Assembly (NCBI GenBank): GCA_027563935.2
Contig: CM050449.1
Coordinates: 86,707,178 to 86,771,177 of the forward strand
Reading direction: 5' to 3'
DNA: 64,000 nucleotides
Source of the DNA: Costus lasius
Taxonomy: Eukaryota; Streptophyta; Magnoliopsida; Zingiberales; Costaceae
Position 1 is the first letter of the stretch; the number at the start of each line of letters is the position of its first letter. The notes below the pieces were generated by a model. It searched no databases. It saw only the letters and a program-made list of their open reading frames with translations, and was not told where the DNA came from. A program made the translations under genes and the position numbers. This document shows, piece by piece, positions 46,026 through 57,106 of the stretch.

Positions 46026-46029
46026 GTAA

Positions 46030-47590
46030 AAGAGACTACCCATTTGTACTTGTTCTACCAATATGCAAGTTTTTGACCTGTACTTTTTCTACCTAAGTTT
46101 AGAAATTCAATGTTGGCTCATTTGTACTTTTTTTTTCTTGTTATTCTAAATGGGGTGATATGCTGCGCTGATTTCCTTGTCGAGCTATTTCTCTAACTTG
46201 TATTGTTCTATGTTGTTTAATGATTACACCCCCTCGTGATAAGGATGCTCATTTAGTTTCAAATTGATTTTTTTTTGTGAACAGTGAAGTATCTAGTCTG
46301 AAATCCTTGTCGAGTACTTGCTCCGAGTTCACTGTTCAATATACCAAAAAGCTTGGGATTTACATGTTTATGAGAGAATGCTAAATTACTATTATGTTCT
46401 TGTTACTGAAGATTGAATACATAAAGTATCATTTGCTTTCTGTGGCTAGGTAAAAACTAGTCATTGAATACATAAAGTATCATTTACTATTAGGTTCTTG
46501 TTAGTGAAGATTGAATACATAAAGCTTGGGATTTACATGTTTATGACAACCTTATCATCTTAAGTTTTAGGCACAGATCTAGTATTTACATTGACTCTCT
46601 GGTATAATGAACAGTCAGATCTAGTACATACATAGTGTCTTAGCTTAATACTGCCGGTATCTCTAAAGTGCCTCTGCCTTGCAATGTTCAACGAGTCATT
46701 TGATTTGGTTCCTTGGTAGATTAAGTGAGATTGTTATGATCATGATTACAAATAGTAGTTCATTTTAGCACGGTAACTAGTTCATTAAAGATTCAAACTC
46801 TTATTTGTCTCTTTTTGTCATATATAATCTACTTCATTCCTCTCTCATCCCTTATTTATCTTGATACTCACTCACGCCTCTTGCTATTATGATCTTACTT
46901 TGTCCAATTATAGCACCGATATATCTTGCTGTTCAAATTTCATCTTGCTGTTGCACTCTTTTTCTTGTTATCATATCTTCTCGGTGCAAAAAAGAAGTAC
47001 GAATCATCACAATAAGAGAGGTCCGACCAAGGTAATATTTCAGCTTGTGTACATAATATGAATATGAATCATCTTCTTGTTATCGCCTTTCCATAATTAG
47101 TCTACCAGTTCACTTGGTGAAATTGAATTACAGAAATTATTCTTCAAGGAAAGCTCTCTAGAAATATTATTGACATGATTCGTGCAAGTAAAAATGATAT
47201 GTTTATGCTCTGGCCTTGCTTCTCTCCTCTACGAATGCTTTTTCTTTCACCTTTTTAGACAATTATTTGGCTAAATAGTTTCCACGCCGTTTTGTGTAGA
47301 TATTTAGTTTTAGTTATCATGAATGATATTGCATGCTTTTAGATTCATATTATGTACACATTGGTTAATCTCTATGAACATTTGAGATTATTTGGACATG
47401 TATAATTGCCTAGCTATCATAGCAATAACATGTCGATATTTTGTTGTTGCTGCATCTAATAGTCTTATAACCAAGCAACACCATTGGCAAAACATATAAA
47501 CTCTTTACAAAACAAATTTATCATATGGTGGTTTTTTTAGCTTTGAATGCTTTAAAATCAAAGATGCTTCTAGATTATATTATCAAGCAT
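46030..47590 (+). other. Noncoding part of Harbinger element
   Basis: No convincing gene. A phrase AGCTTGGGATTTACATGTTT occurs at about 46350 and 46524 and TTGAATACATAAAG three times between 46413 and 46525, a small internal duplication. This may be intron or leader of the transposase gene. Confidence 0.5.
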
Positions 47591-47669
47591 ACTTATGTCT
47601 AATCTTCTTATACTTTGCATGCTTTATTTTGTTTTTCACTTGTATAGTTCATTGATAGGTGTTATCATA

Positions 47670-49045
47670 ATGACTCCTCCAATGAGTGACAAAAGAAAGA
47701 AAATTGTACTTCTTGGCATCATTCAACAAAGAAACTATCAAACTATTTATGCAACTATAGCTTGTGTTGCACAACTTTCGGTGCTTATTAGTACCTTATT
47801 TGAGAACTCATATGAGGATAAGCCAATACAAATGGACAATGAATACAAAGATATTATGCGGAGAGAACTTTTTAACAATTTAACTAGGTCTAATCAAACT
47901 TGTCATAACATCTTAAGAATGAGCATACATGCTTTCATGCATCTATGTGAGCTATTGGAAGGCATAGGTCGAGTTAGAGGCACCAAAAATTGCAGCTTGG
48001 AGGAAAAAGTGGCAAAGTGTTTATATTTGTTATCCCATAATGTCAAAAACTGAGAATTATTATTTATCTTTCATCGTGGTGGTCGAAGTATTAGTGAACA
48101 CTTTCACGAGGTGTTGGAAGCTATTATTAGTTTATATGAACAATTTATTACACAACCTGATGGATCAGTTGTTCCTCCTGAGATGCAAAATAGCTCAAAA
48201 TTCTATCCTTATTTTAAGGTATGTTAATTTTAAAGTACGATGTATATAAATATACTTTGCTTTATTATTAAATACCATTACATAAATATGCATGATTGTG
48301 TAGATGCAATTGATGGGACACATATAAGAGTAAAAGTACCTCCTAGTGAAGCATCTAGATATAGGGGAAGAAAAGATTGGCCAACCACGAATGTGTTGGC
48401 AGCATGTGGATTTGAAATGAAATTTACTTATGTCCTTGCTGGGTGGGAAGGGACTGCATCAGATTCACGAATACTAAATAATGCTATCACTAGGTCTGAT
48501 AGCTTAAAAATTCCACAAGGTCAACTTTACTTTGCATACAAATAAGTCATATAGTTTTATTATCCTCGTTTATAATGTTTGATATCGTTGTCATAGGCAA
48601 ATATTATTTAGGAGATGCTGGTTTTGAGATTAAAAGTTGGCTCATCACACCTTTCAAAGGAGTATGATATCACTTGAAAGAGTATTCAAGTCATGATCCA
48701 CAAAATGCAAAAGAGCTTTTTAATCACCGACATGCTTCTGCACGTAATGTCATTGAAAGAACTTTTGGTGTATTAAAGAAGAGATTTCCCATTATAGCAA
48801 GTGGATCAGAGCCCCATTACCCTATTAACACACATATTCAAATTATTCTAGCATGTTGTGTTTTACATAATTACTTAATGGGTGTTGATTCAGATGCTAG
48901 AATAGTTAGCAAAGTTGATGAGGAAATATTATTGACAACAAATAATGACGTCTCTTGCACAGAAAATCAAGATGAAGAAACTAGGAAAGGATATTTAATT
49001 AGAGATATCATGGCTAGCGAAATGTGGAATGATTATGTGTTGTAA
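47670..49045 (+). pseudogene. Harbinger transposase (DDE_Tnp_4 type), lightly broken
   Basis: Exon 1 from MTPPMSDKRKK (47670) runs through RRELFNNLTRSN and LEEKVAKCLYLLSHNVKN to an in-frame TGA (48051), after which the same frame goes on (FHRGGRSISEHFHEVLEAII, EMQNSSKFYPYFK) to a donor AAG|GTATGT at 48219. The next exon has DCVDAIDGTHIRVKVP with the first catalytic Asp, NVLAACGFEMKFTYVLAGWEG and ASDSRIL with the second Asp. A further exon after TCATAG (48597) gives GDAGF, KSWLITPFKGV, a second TGA (48665), then NVIERTFGVLKKRFPII with the catalytic Glu. Length and order fit the family (cut-and-paste transposase). Two stops and a doubtful acceptor at about 48288 inactivate it. Confidence 0.88.
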
Positions 49046-49228
49046 TCAATGTATTTGTTTTTGAAAGAATGATTATGTTTTGTCTAGCATGCCTAGTGAT
49101 CTATGTTCTAATATCTAGTTTTGTAATTTGATATTATTGTATTCCTTAAACTTTATTTTGTAATATGCATGTTTAATGTGTTTTGATGTTATCATTATCT
49201 AACATGGCTAATTTCACATTAATGTAAG

Positions 49229-50227
49229 ATGAGTAACATGACAAACTCTACTGGGAGCTCAAAAAGAGATAATATCAAATGGACAGAAAACATGGATAAT
49301 ATCTTTGTAGATGCGATGCTTGATCAACAGATCAGAGGGTTTAGGGTTGATGGTACTTTTACCTCAACTGCATACAAAAACATGTTAGCTATATGTCAAC
49401 AATCATTTGGAGTACCATTGACAAAAGAAAATCTCAAAAATGGAATAAAAACTCTAAAAGGTCACTTTAATGCATGCCATGAGCTATTTAAAGGCAAGAG
49501 TGGAATCTCTTGGAGTTATGAGACAAAGCTATTTGAAGCTGACAATAGTGTATGGGATGAGCTGATTGCGGTAAGTGAGAATTTTATTCAGCTTTTTTTA
49601 TGGTCACATTAAATGGTATTAATGTACTTATTGAATTTTCTCCTTTTGTAGGCTAATCCTCGTATGAAAAAGTGGAGAAGCACTCCAATTAATAACTATG
49701 ACAAGCTAGAAGAATTGTTTTTGAAAGATCGAGCCATTGGTAGTAGTGCTACTACCTGTAAGGAGCATATAGATATTTGCAACAAAGAAAGAGAAGTAGA
49801 GCTAGATAATATGCTTGCTGCTGATGAGCCAAATGAAGATTGCTCTAGCCCATTAACTATGCCACTTCCTAAATCAGTTAAAGAGCAATCCAGATCATCC
49901 AAGAGTAATAAGAGAAAATTGAATTCTCTTACATTGCAAGAAGCTGCTGTATCTAAAATGGATGACACAAATAGCAAGCTGGATGAAATAATTGGTTGCA
50001 TGAAAAAGACGAATGATGTTTTGGCTAAACATCTACCTCATGTTTCAGCAGATAAAGAATATACTGAAAAGGAACTATTTGAAGAGCTGAGTAGGATTGG
50101 AGTTGCACAACATCGCCTACTACGTGCTTATGTGACTCTTGGGAAAAGTAAATCAAACACAAGACTTTTCTTTTCAGTGCCAGAACAATTTCGCCTTGGG
50201 GTGCTCAATGAATTAATGGATGATTAG
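49229..50227 (+). CDS. Harbinger Myb/SANT-like protein (second ORF)
   Basis: Two exons: 49229-49570 and 49652-50227, joined through GCG|GTAAGTGAG and TTTTGTAG|GCTAATCC with phase kept, giving about 305 residues with no stop. Residues 15-110 form the Myb/SANT-like domain (KWTENMDNIFVDAMLDQQIR, NLKNGIKTLKGHFNACHELF, SGISWSYETKLFEADNSVWD), then ANPRMKKWRSTPINNYDKLEELF. The middle has an Lys-rich stretch (SNKRKLNSLTLQ). In active Harbinger systems this protein binds the transposon ends and brings the transposase to the nucleus. It appears intact although its partner is broken. Related host genes of this type also exist, so domestication cannot be judged here. Confidence 0.85.
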
Positions 50228-51487
50228 ATAATTGGAGTTGCCCAATTTCACCTTGTTGATGTTTTAAGACATTTTATTTTTATGTATACATTATGGAACT
50301 TTATGTATGGAACTATTTGGAATTGTGTTTTGTTGTAATTTTTATGTTTTGTATTGACAATGCAATGGATGATATGGTTGGTTGATGTGGTTAGATTTTT
50401 TTGTGTTTTGTGTTAATAATACAATGGATGAGATGGTTGTGCACTATTTAAAATTTTTGTTTAGCGTGCAGGAGTTAGCAGCTAATTGATGGTTCATTAC
50501 TGGTTTTGGTCTTTGACTTTATTTGTTAGAGATCATCGTTTGTTCAAGTTGTTGATAAAGAGATGAATTTATGCTTTATTGTTTTTAGGTTTTTGAAAAG
50601 AAAGAAGGAACGTCAAGTTGCTATTCACTCCTACTACTTCACATCCATTTTGCATTGCATTCATTTGGGGGTGTTACAGAGACTTGGAATAATTTATCAA
50701 TTCATATTATCTTGGAAAAAAATATACTCTTGTGATTAATTGTAACCTGGTCATTGCTTGGAAATGATGGTTGGATTGTGAATATAATTTTGTAGGTTTT
50801 AGGCCGTGTATAGCACATGATTACATGATCTTGGAAAAAAGATACACTCTATGGAACTTTATGTATGTAACTATTTTGAATTGTGTTTTGTTGTAATTTT
50901 TGTGTTTTGTATTAACAATACTATCGATGAGATGGTTGATGTGGTTGAATTATTTTTGTGTTTTGTGTGACAATACTATGGATGAGATGGTTGGTAGATA
51001 TGATTGATTTATTTTTGCGTTTTGTGTTGATAATACTATGAATGAAATAGGTGGTTGATATAGTTGAATTATTTTTGTGTTGGTATATGATTGGTTGATA
51101 TGATTGGATATTTTTTGAACTCATATGTGTTGGTTGATATGGATGTATTTGTCTATAATTTATAAAAATTTATATGTAAAATATAAAAATATAATCTTAT
51201 AGGAAATTAAAAAATATAGAAAGAGAAATTTTTAAAAATAAGTAAAAAATAATTTATGACTATATCTATTAAAATAATAATTTATCAAGAAAAGTTATAA
51301 TTAAAATTATAATAAAATTTGATGAAATTGATGTAAGAATTAAAATGAGTAAAATGATCCTTTATATTTTCCATCCTCTAGGAAACAAAGGATGAACATT
51401 TTTTTAATACTTTCCATCCTTTCATATATCCCTTCCTCTCATTCATGCACTCTTTCCTATTTTCCATCCTTTCAGGGGAACAGACTG
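50228..51487 (+). repeat. Harbinger 3' flank with subterminal repeats
   Basis: Words such as TTTTTGTGTTTTGTGT, AATACTATGGATGAGATGG and TTGATATGGTTG recur at least five times (about 50290-50450 and 50880-51125) with a period near 60 bp. The last 150 bp has CCATCC(T/C)TT repeats complementary to AGGATGG words near the left end. Such subterminal repeats are likely binding sites for the transposon proteins. Confidence 0.7.
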
Positions 51488-51490
51488 TTA

Positions 51491-52330
51491 GGGATTTTCC
51501 TATGCCTAATTTGCAGTCAAGCATTGCACAACCACCAATTGATGCAAACAATTTTGAAATAAAACTATTCCTAGTCTCTATGATCTAGCAATGCCAATTT
51601 AAGGGATCATCACTTAAATATCAAAATATGTACATTTATGTTTTCCTCGAATAGTGTGATACTATAAAAATGAATATTGTTTCTAGCGATGCCCTAAAGA
51701 TGCATTTGTTTTCTTTCTCTTAGAGATAGAGATAGAGCATCGTTACACTCGCTGCCACCATGATCGCCTACCACATGGGAGTAGCTATTCTAGACCTTTT
51801 TAGCAAAATATTTACCACCTAACAAGATAGTCTAACTTAGGAATCAAATCATGAGTTTCATGTATAAGGATAGAGAATCATTCTATAAAGCTTAGGATAG
51901 ATTCAAGAAGCCGCAAAGGATGTCCCCACACCATGGATTAGAAAAATGGGCACTCATGCAAACTTTCTATAATGGTTTTAATTATAATACTAGATTATCT
52001 GTAGATGTAGCAATAGGTGGAGCATTGATGAACAAAGGGATAAACAAAGCTCTAGAGTTAGTGAAGGATATAGTTTTAAATCATAGCCAATGGACTACAA
52101 AAAGAGGTGTACTCTATAAACAACAACAGCAAGGTAAGGGTGTGAATGATGCATGGCAAGTACACACGCAAAAGGTAGAAATTCTCTCCAATATGTTGGA
52201 TTCATTTAATATGCAATATGCGAATGCTATTTGATGTGATATTTTCAAAAAGTTTGGACATTATGGTGATGATTGTCATGTTGTGTTGAATTCATCTTTA
52301 GAGTAAAATTATGAACAAATGAATGCTATG
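51491..52330 (+). pseudogene. Athila-like Gag core and zinc knuckle
   Basis: After the Harbinger element the Gag reads DFPMPNLQSSIAQPPIDANN then FEIK, a hallmark of Athila-type Gag. Later, 51920-52233 gives CPHHGL-like SPHHGLEKWALMQTFYNGFN then DVAIGGALMNKGINKALELV. A knuckle CDIFKKFGHYGDDCHV follows at about 52235-52283. Stops and missing segments, such as the part between 51560 and 51900, show decay. The element is cut at about 52349 by the minus-strand Copia LTR. Confidence 0.85.
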
Positions 52331-52349
52331 GGTAGCTTAAATCAAAGGT

Positions 52350-54109
52350 AGTTGGGAAACCCCGAGCAAATTTAAAAATTATACCGATAGCGAAAGTGAT
52401 TGCTTGAAATAGGTTTCACCTAAAACTAGCAAGATTGCCTTATGAGAGAGTCCACCAGATGTGTTAGAGTAGTACCTTTAATACAAATTCAGGAGCGGTC
52501 AATGATGATGTTGAGACGCACAAGGGAGCGTCCTCTACACTCATGCACACACAAACTCCTTGAGATCCCTTTTTCTACGCCTAGTGCTAGCCTCGGGAAG
52601 AAGATCCATGCCTAGATGACTCTGCTTTTGCTTGCGCCACCACCAAGTTGCGCCAAGGAGAGGTGAGGGAGATTATCGCCAAGGAGCGAAGTTCAAGACC
52701 ACTCTACTACTTGCGCCAATGGAAAAGGAAGAACTCCTTGCCCCTTTGCTCTGGCCAATTGAAGTTCTTGTCACAAGAGGAAGGAGGAGTGGTGGCACTT
52801 CAAGCGGTGATGACTAGGGCTAGGAGGAGGGGATCTAGGCGTCTAGGGTTGTAAGATGACAAAATGTCTAATTCATGTATCCGCCTAGCCCTAGATCCTC
52901 TTTATATAGAATTTTAGACACGGGTCCCACAACTTAAGTCATGGATAAATATATTAATTTATTTTTTATTTGAATATAAATATTCAAATTTGTGCCTAAG
53001 CTTGTGGACCCCTGCAGATTATACTAAATCAAGTCGACAAGCCATTGAACCAATCTGGTGCATTCTATGTCACTTGACATATTGATTAGGGCTACTCCAC
53101 CGAGGTCAAATGTGGTCACCCAAAAGTCAACTAGAGGTCAACTAATCTCGGTGTAATCTAACTCTATATGATGCCCAACTCATCAGATGCATCCGCGATG
53201 CATCAGACTCCCAAACTGATCTGAATCATCCAATGATTCGATCATAGGTTACCCGATTAATATAAGATCTCGAGTGTCTAGGTATGCAACCCTATAGGTT
53301 CCTTTGACGTTGATAGTGATAACCTTATGTCATCCCAAGCAATGAGTGATACCTAGCAGTACATCACTACTGCCCAAGTCATCGAAATGGATGACATCAT
53401 CGATAGCCCCTAAAATCGTAACAAAATGCATGTGCATCATAGTCTCTTTGCCAGGCTGATGTCTTGATTGAACTAGTGTGTCACACTTGTTTAATCCAAT
53501 CTAATGGTCATGATTAAATCAAGCTTTCACCTGGGTATGGCCATATACTTTCAGTCATGCATCCATTTGTGGGGCACCCAAGGACATCAAGTTTCTAATT
53601 AAGGAAGGGGAAATCATCTCTTGACAAGTTGTATCTCTCATACGGCTTATGGTACACCCAATGATAATTGTTATGACCTCCTTGCTACGGTGAGATGTTA
53701 GGTTATATCAAAGCATACCCCTTACCATATAGAGATATAAATTCCCTCAAGTTGAAGGACAGATGCACTGCTATCACTATGATATTTAACTTGAGACACC
53801 AAGTCAAATCCTCACAGTGGGTCGATCTAGTATATCTACCTTGATGTACCCATATGCCTGCGTTCAACACCCCGTGCTAACTAGCACATAAATTAGTCTC
53901 ACCTACACCATAGCTATCCCTTATCCACTATGATACTCGAATAGGGACATAACAACAAGACTAGATAAAATCTATCTTATAGGGACAATATCATGCAAAT
54001 GTATACTTAAACATAGATGTACAAAAAAAATGCATAACAACGTAATTGCTAGGATGCGACATATATCACATATATCACATCTATATGTAGCATACATATC
54101 GGATCAACA
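52350..54109 (-). mobile_element. 3' LTR of minus-strand Copia element (1760 bp)
   Basis: On the minus strand it starts TGTTGATCCGATATG (54109) and ends ...GGTTTCCCAAC (52350). It matches the LTR pieces at 56582-57106 (same strand) and 57107-58701 plus 59919-60100 (opposite strand), which fixes both borders approximately. Open frames inside are not recognisable proteins. Confidence 0.8.
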
Positions 54110-54116
54110 ATTGGTC

Positions 54117-54860
54117 CTAGGTCAGAAATAGACAATTGACTTTGGTAACATAGGTACTTGAGCCAAAAGATGAATGGTTATTTCTCTTCTCGTTCTGAGG
54201 TTGCTTGCAGTCCTTCTTCCAGCAACCCTCCCGGCCACATAGAAAGCACTTGGCCTTTCCCTTCTTCTTTTTCAGTCCCTTGGAATTGACCTTAGCTTTG
54301 CCTTTGGTAGAAGCATTACCTCTTTTTTGCTTCTTATTGGTCGAGGGGACCATAAGCATTACCTGAAGCTTGGAGGCAGTGACTGCAAGATTAGATCAGT
54401 CGCCAAGTCTCTGTCTATCGAGTGTCTTAGTCTCCTAAGATGCGCGATGTACCCAATCATCTTGAGTACATGTGGACTCATTAGAGTCCCCTCAGACTTT
54501 CGGCACTGAAAAGCAAATTTGACCATGTCATATCTTTCTATTCTAGACCGCGCCTCAAACAATTGCCTCAGATGTGTAATTATCTTGAAGGCATTCTGTT
54601 CCTCGCGTTGTATCTGTACTCGGGCGACATTATTGCCAACATAAGATAACCCATGTCCAAAGCGTCATCTTGATGCTTCCGAAAAGCATCCCTCTCAGCT
54701 ATATGGTCTACGGATGGCGGAGGGAAAGGGAGAGGTTGCTCTAGAACATATAGCTTCGTTCTCATGCTTAAGGACAATAGTTCCAATACTAGTCCATGAA
54801 GTTTACTCCACCCAATTTCTCCTTCTCGAGGAAGAATCACAGTGATAATCCACTATTGTT
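54117..54860 (-). pseudogene. Copia Gag, gag-only element
   Basis: Three overlapping minus frames give a UBN2-type Gag: KLYVLEQPLP near the N-terminus, ARSRIERYDMVKFAFQCRKS, SPHVLKMIGYIAHL, DLATDLILQSLPPSF, then a Lys-rich tail and zinc knuckle CFLCGREGCWKKDC (about 54250-54210, with Cys-Cys-Trp-Cys instead of Cys-Cys-His-Cys). The frame shifts twice. Protease, integrase and RT are absent: the 3' LTR begins only seven bases after the Gag stop, and no polypurine tract like AAGTGGGAGAT is left, so an internal deletion probably removed pol and tract together. Confidence 0.8.
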
Positions 54861-55676
54861 TGTTGTCTTCTACAACAAAAGATAAGCAGTTCAGTTCTAC
54901 ATTCCAATCATTTAATTTAGACTTTTTTAAATGATTGGGCTTCTACTATTTTACTCGAATCCTTAGTGAAATAGGATTCTTATTTCACACATAGTCTTGC
55001 GTCCCACGAGGGTGGGATGTACTGCACAAGGTGACACATATTACATAAGATAGGCTCACTGGCCAATTGCAACTTGGCAATTCCCCTTCTCAAGACAGTT
55101 TAGGTACTTCGTGTCCAGCGAGGGTTGGTTACAACACAAAGCCCTATGCTCTTGAGGCTCCCTCTAGATTTTTCATCATGTGATTCATACACATATGAAA
55201 AAGTCCAATCAAGACTAACCTGACATGTTATGCCCAGGGCTAATGATTTACTTGTGAAGGTGCACCTAGGCTTTTAACTGGACTGGGGAAACCATTTTCA
55301 CCACACGGCTCCTAAGGATAAATGAGTGTGTCCTACGATGGTGGAAAATAGTTCACATCACAATTGATTGATAGTTTGACAAGGGCTACAAATCAGAAGG
55401 TTATCTATAGATTTGATATGATTTAATAAGGGTTTTTATGGTCTCACCATTTAGTTTTATCTTATGTCTAACATTATAGATATGCAATCCTATTTTGAGA
55501 ACATGTAGACAACAAATAAGACATGCTTTTATCATATGAGCAGAAAAATAAACATGATATGGTTATAGCCTTATCGATATATTGATTCATCATAAGCCCT
55601 AAGATGAACCAATAATTGACCTGGGTAACAAGCTCCTAGACCTAAACTAATCACCTAGCAACTCCAAGACTCTAAG
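54861..55676 (-). other. Copia leader (minus), with CCTC stem-loops
   Basis: About 54990-55370 is the counterpart of 7860-8230 in the plus Copia element. On the minus strand it has TCCCAC-CCTC-GTGGGA (55017-55002), a one-mismatch version ACCAAC-CCTC-GCTGGA (55129-55114) and a decayed TCCAC-CATC-GTAGGA (about 55345-55331). The first keeps pairing although its stem differs by a compensatory T-A/C-G change from the plus element's third hairpin. Confidence 0.75.
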
Positions 55677-56083
55677 CAGTGGCGGATCTAGGACCCGGAG
55701 CTAAGTGGGGGCAATATAATAAGTAGATAAAAAAAATTTTTGATTGCCATCTAGCAGAAAATTTTTCATTTCTACATTAAAGGCTTGAAGCTATGAAGAA
55801 TGTGAACCCTTTTTTTCAGAAAATATTGTAGCGAGTTAGCGTGTGGAGTGTGCTAAAAAATTATTAGAATTCTTGTGATTAGTAACTAAATTGTAGGTTA
55901 GTAAGTTTATATGGCTGGCACATAGCCATAGTCCAATAAGAATCAAATAAATTTCTACTCAATGGGGGCATACGTAGTTATTTAGTGGGGGCAAATTTTA
56001 TATAATAATATATACATAAGGTAAAAAAAATTTAGCTAGTGGGGGCATTTGCCCACACTAGTGCCCATGTAGATCTGCCCCTG
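55677..56083. mobile_element. hAT-type MITE (407 bp)
   Basis: Ends CAGTGGCGGATCTA and, inverted, CAGGGGCAGATCTA match at 12 of 14 positions. An exact 8-bp duplication ACTCTAAG lies at 55669-55676 and 56084-56091. Eight bases is the hAT target duplication. No transposase is encoded. It sits inside the leader of the minus-strand Copia element. Confidence 0.9.
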
Positions 56084-56568
56084 ACTCTAAGTCACTGACC
56101 CATGCCACATAGACGTCGGCCAAGCCCTTAGTGTGCTAAGGGCTCTACCCCAAACCCTAGGTGCGCCGCGTAGGTTTTCAACTCCAAGGGTTAGCTCACA
56201 AACCCTAGAGGCGCCACCTAGGAAACCCTAGGAACACCATTAGGATTCGGCCAGCCCTAATGCTCCTCACCATTAGCTCGCAAACCCTAATTCTCCTTCT
56301 AGGGTTTGGCCAACTCATGATGTGCCACTATCCTTGCAAAGTGTACCACCATGCGTGGATGCGCTAGTGATGTGCTCCTCTTCCTTAAACTTCAATTCTA
56401 ACTGAAATGTAACTAGTTTTACAATACATGAATGGAAATAAAGCACCTACTCATGACAGACCTACCTTTTTCTAAATAGAAAAAGCATGATATAAAAAAT
56501 ATTAAAAATTTTTTATGACTTGTCGTATGTAGAAAAAACCATAAACATTGCGTGAGATTCGTAAGCAA
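56084..56568 (-). other. Rest of the minus Copia leader
   Basis: Noncoding. Contains repeated AAACCCTAG(G/A)(T/A/G)GCGCC-like phrases (56150-56300) reminiscent of the GGCGC words of the plus Copia LTR. No gene. Confidence 0.5.
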
Positions 56569-56580
56569 CCTCTGATACTA
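56569..56580 (-). other. tRNA-Met primer-binding site (minus Copia)
   Basis: CCTCTGATACTA is the complement of TGGTATCAGAGG with one C-to-T change. It fixes the minus orientation and the border with the 5' LTR. Confidence 0.85.
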
Positions 56581-56581
56581 G

Positions 56582-57106
56582 TATTGGGAAACTCTACACA
56601 AATTTAAAAATTAAAATGATAGTAGAAGCGATTGCCCAAAATAGGTTTCACCAAAAACCAGCAAGATCACCTTACGAGAGAAACCACGGGATGTCATCAC
56701 AAGTAGTGAGTGGCACCTAGCAGTACATCGCTGCTTCCTATGTAATCAGAATAGATATCATCATTGACAGTCCGTAAAACCGTAATAAAGTTCCTATGCA
56801 TTATAGTTACTTTGCCAAACTGATGTCCTGATTAGACAAGTGTGTCACACTTTTTTAATCCAATCTAATGGTCATGACTAAATCAAGCTTTCACCTAAGT
56901 ATGGCGATATACCTTTACTCATACATCCATGTGTGGGGCACCCAAGGACATTAACTTCCAATTAAGAAGGGGTAAATCCTCTCTTGGCAAGTGTGTGTCT
57001 ATCATACGACTTATAATACACCCAATGACAATCGTTATGACCTCTCTACTATGGTGAGGCATTTGGTTGTATCAAAGCATACCCCTTACCATATAGAGAT
57101 ACGAAC
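56582..57106 (-). mobile_element. 5' LTR of minus Copia element, deleted and truncated
   Basis: Matches 52350-52460 and then about 53330-53735 of the 3' LTR, so roughly 870 bp is missing internally. The outer part (equivalent of 53735-54109) is lost where the plus-oriented LTR begins at 57107. Confidence 0.8.

Larger units (their letters stand above)
45389..51487 (+). mobile_element. PIF/Harbinger DNA transposon (6099 bp)
   Basis: Terminal repeats CATAGTGTTTTCTTGGAAGG at left and, inverted, CAGTCTGTTCCCCTGAAAGG at right match at 13 of 20 positions. Both ends continue with AGGATGGA-type subterminal words, and TTA is duplicated outside. It carries both genes of the superfamily: a DDE transposase (47670-49045) and a Myb/SANT-like protein (49229-50227). 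Excising it restores the Gag frame of the host retroelement. Confidence 0.88.

Noticed and set aside
47595..49045. Domesticated Harbinger-derived nuclease gene (HARBI1/ALP1-like)
   Set aside because: It sits between TIRs with a TTA duplication and has two in-frame stops, so it is a transposon copy and not a host gene.
56140..56320. Telomere-like AAACCCTA words
   Set aside because: Isolated AAACCCTAG words are embedded in GCGCC-rich leader sequence, not a (TTTAGGG)n tandem array.
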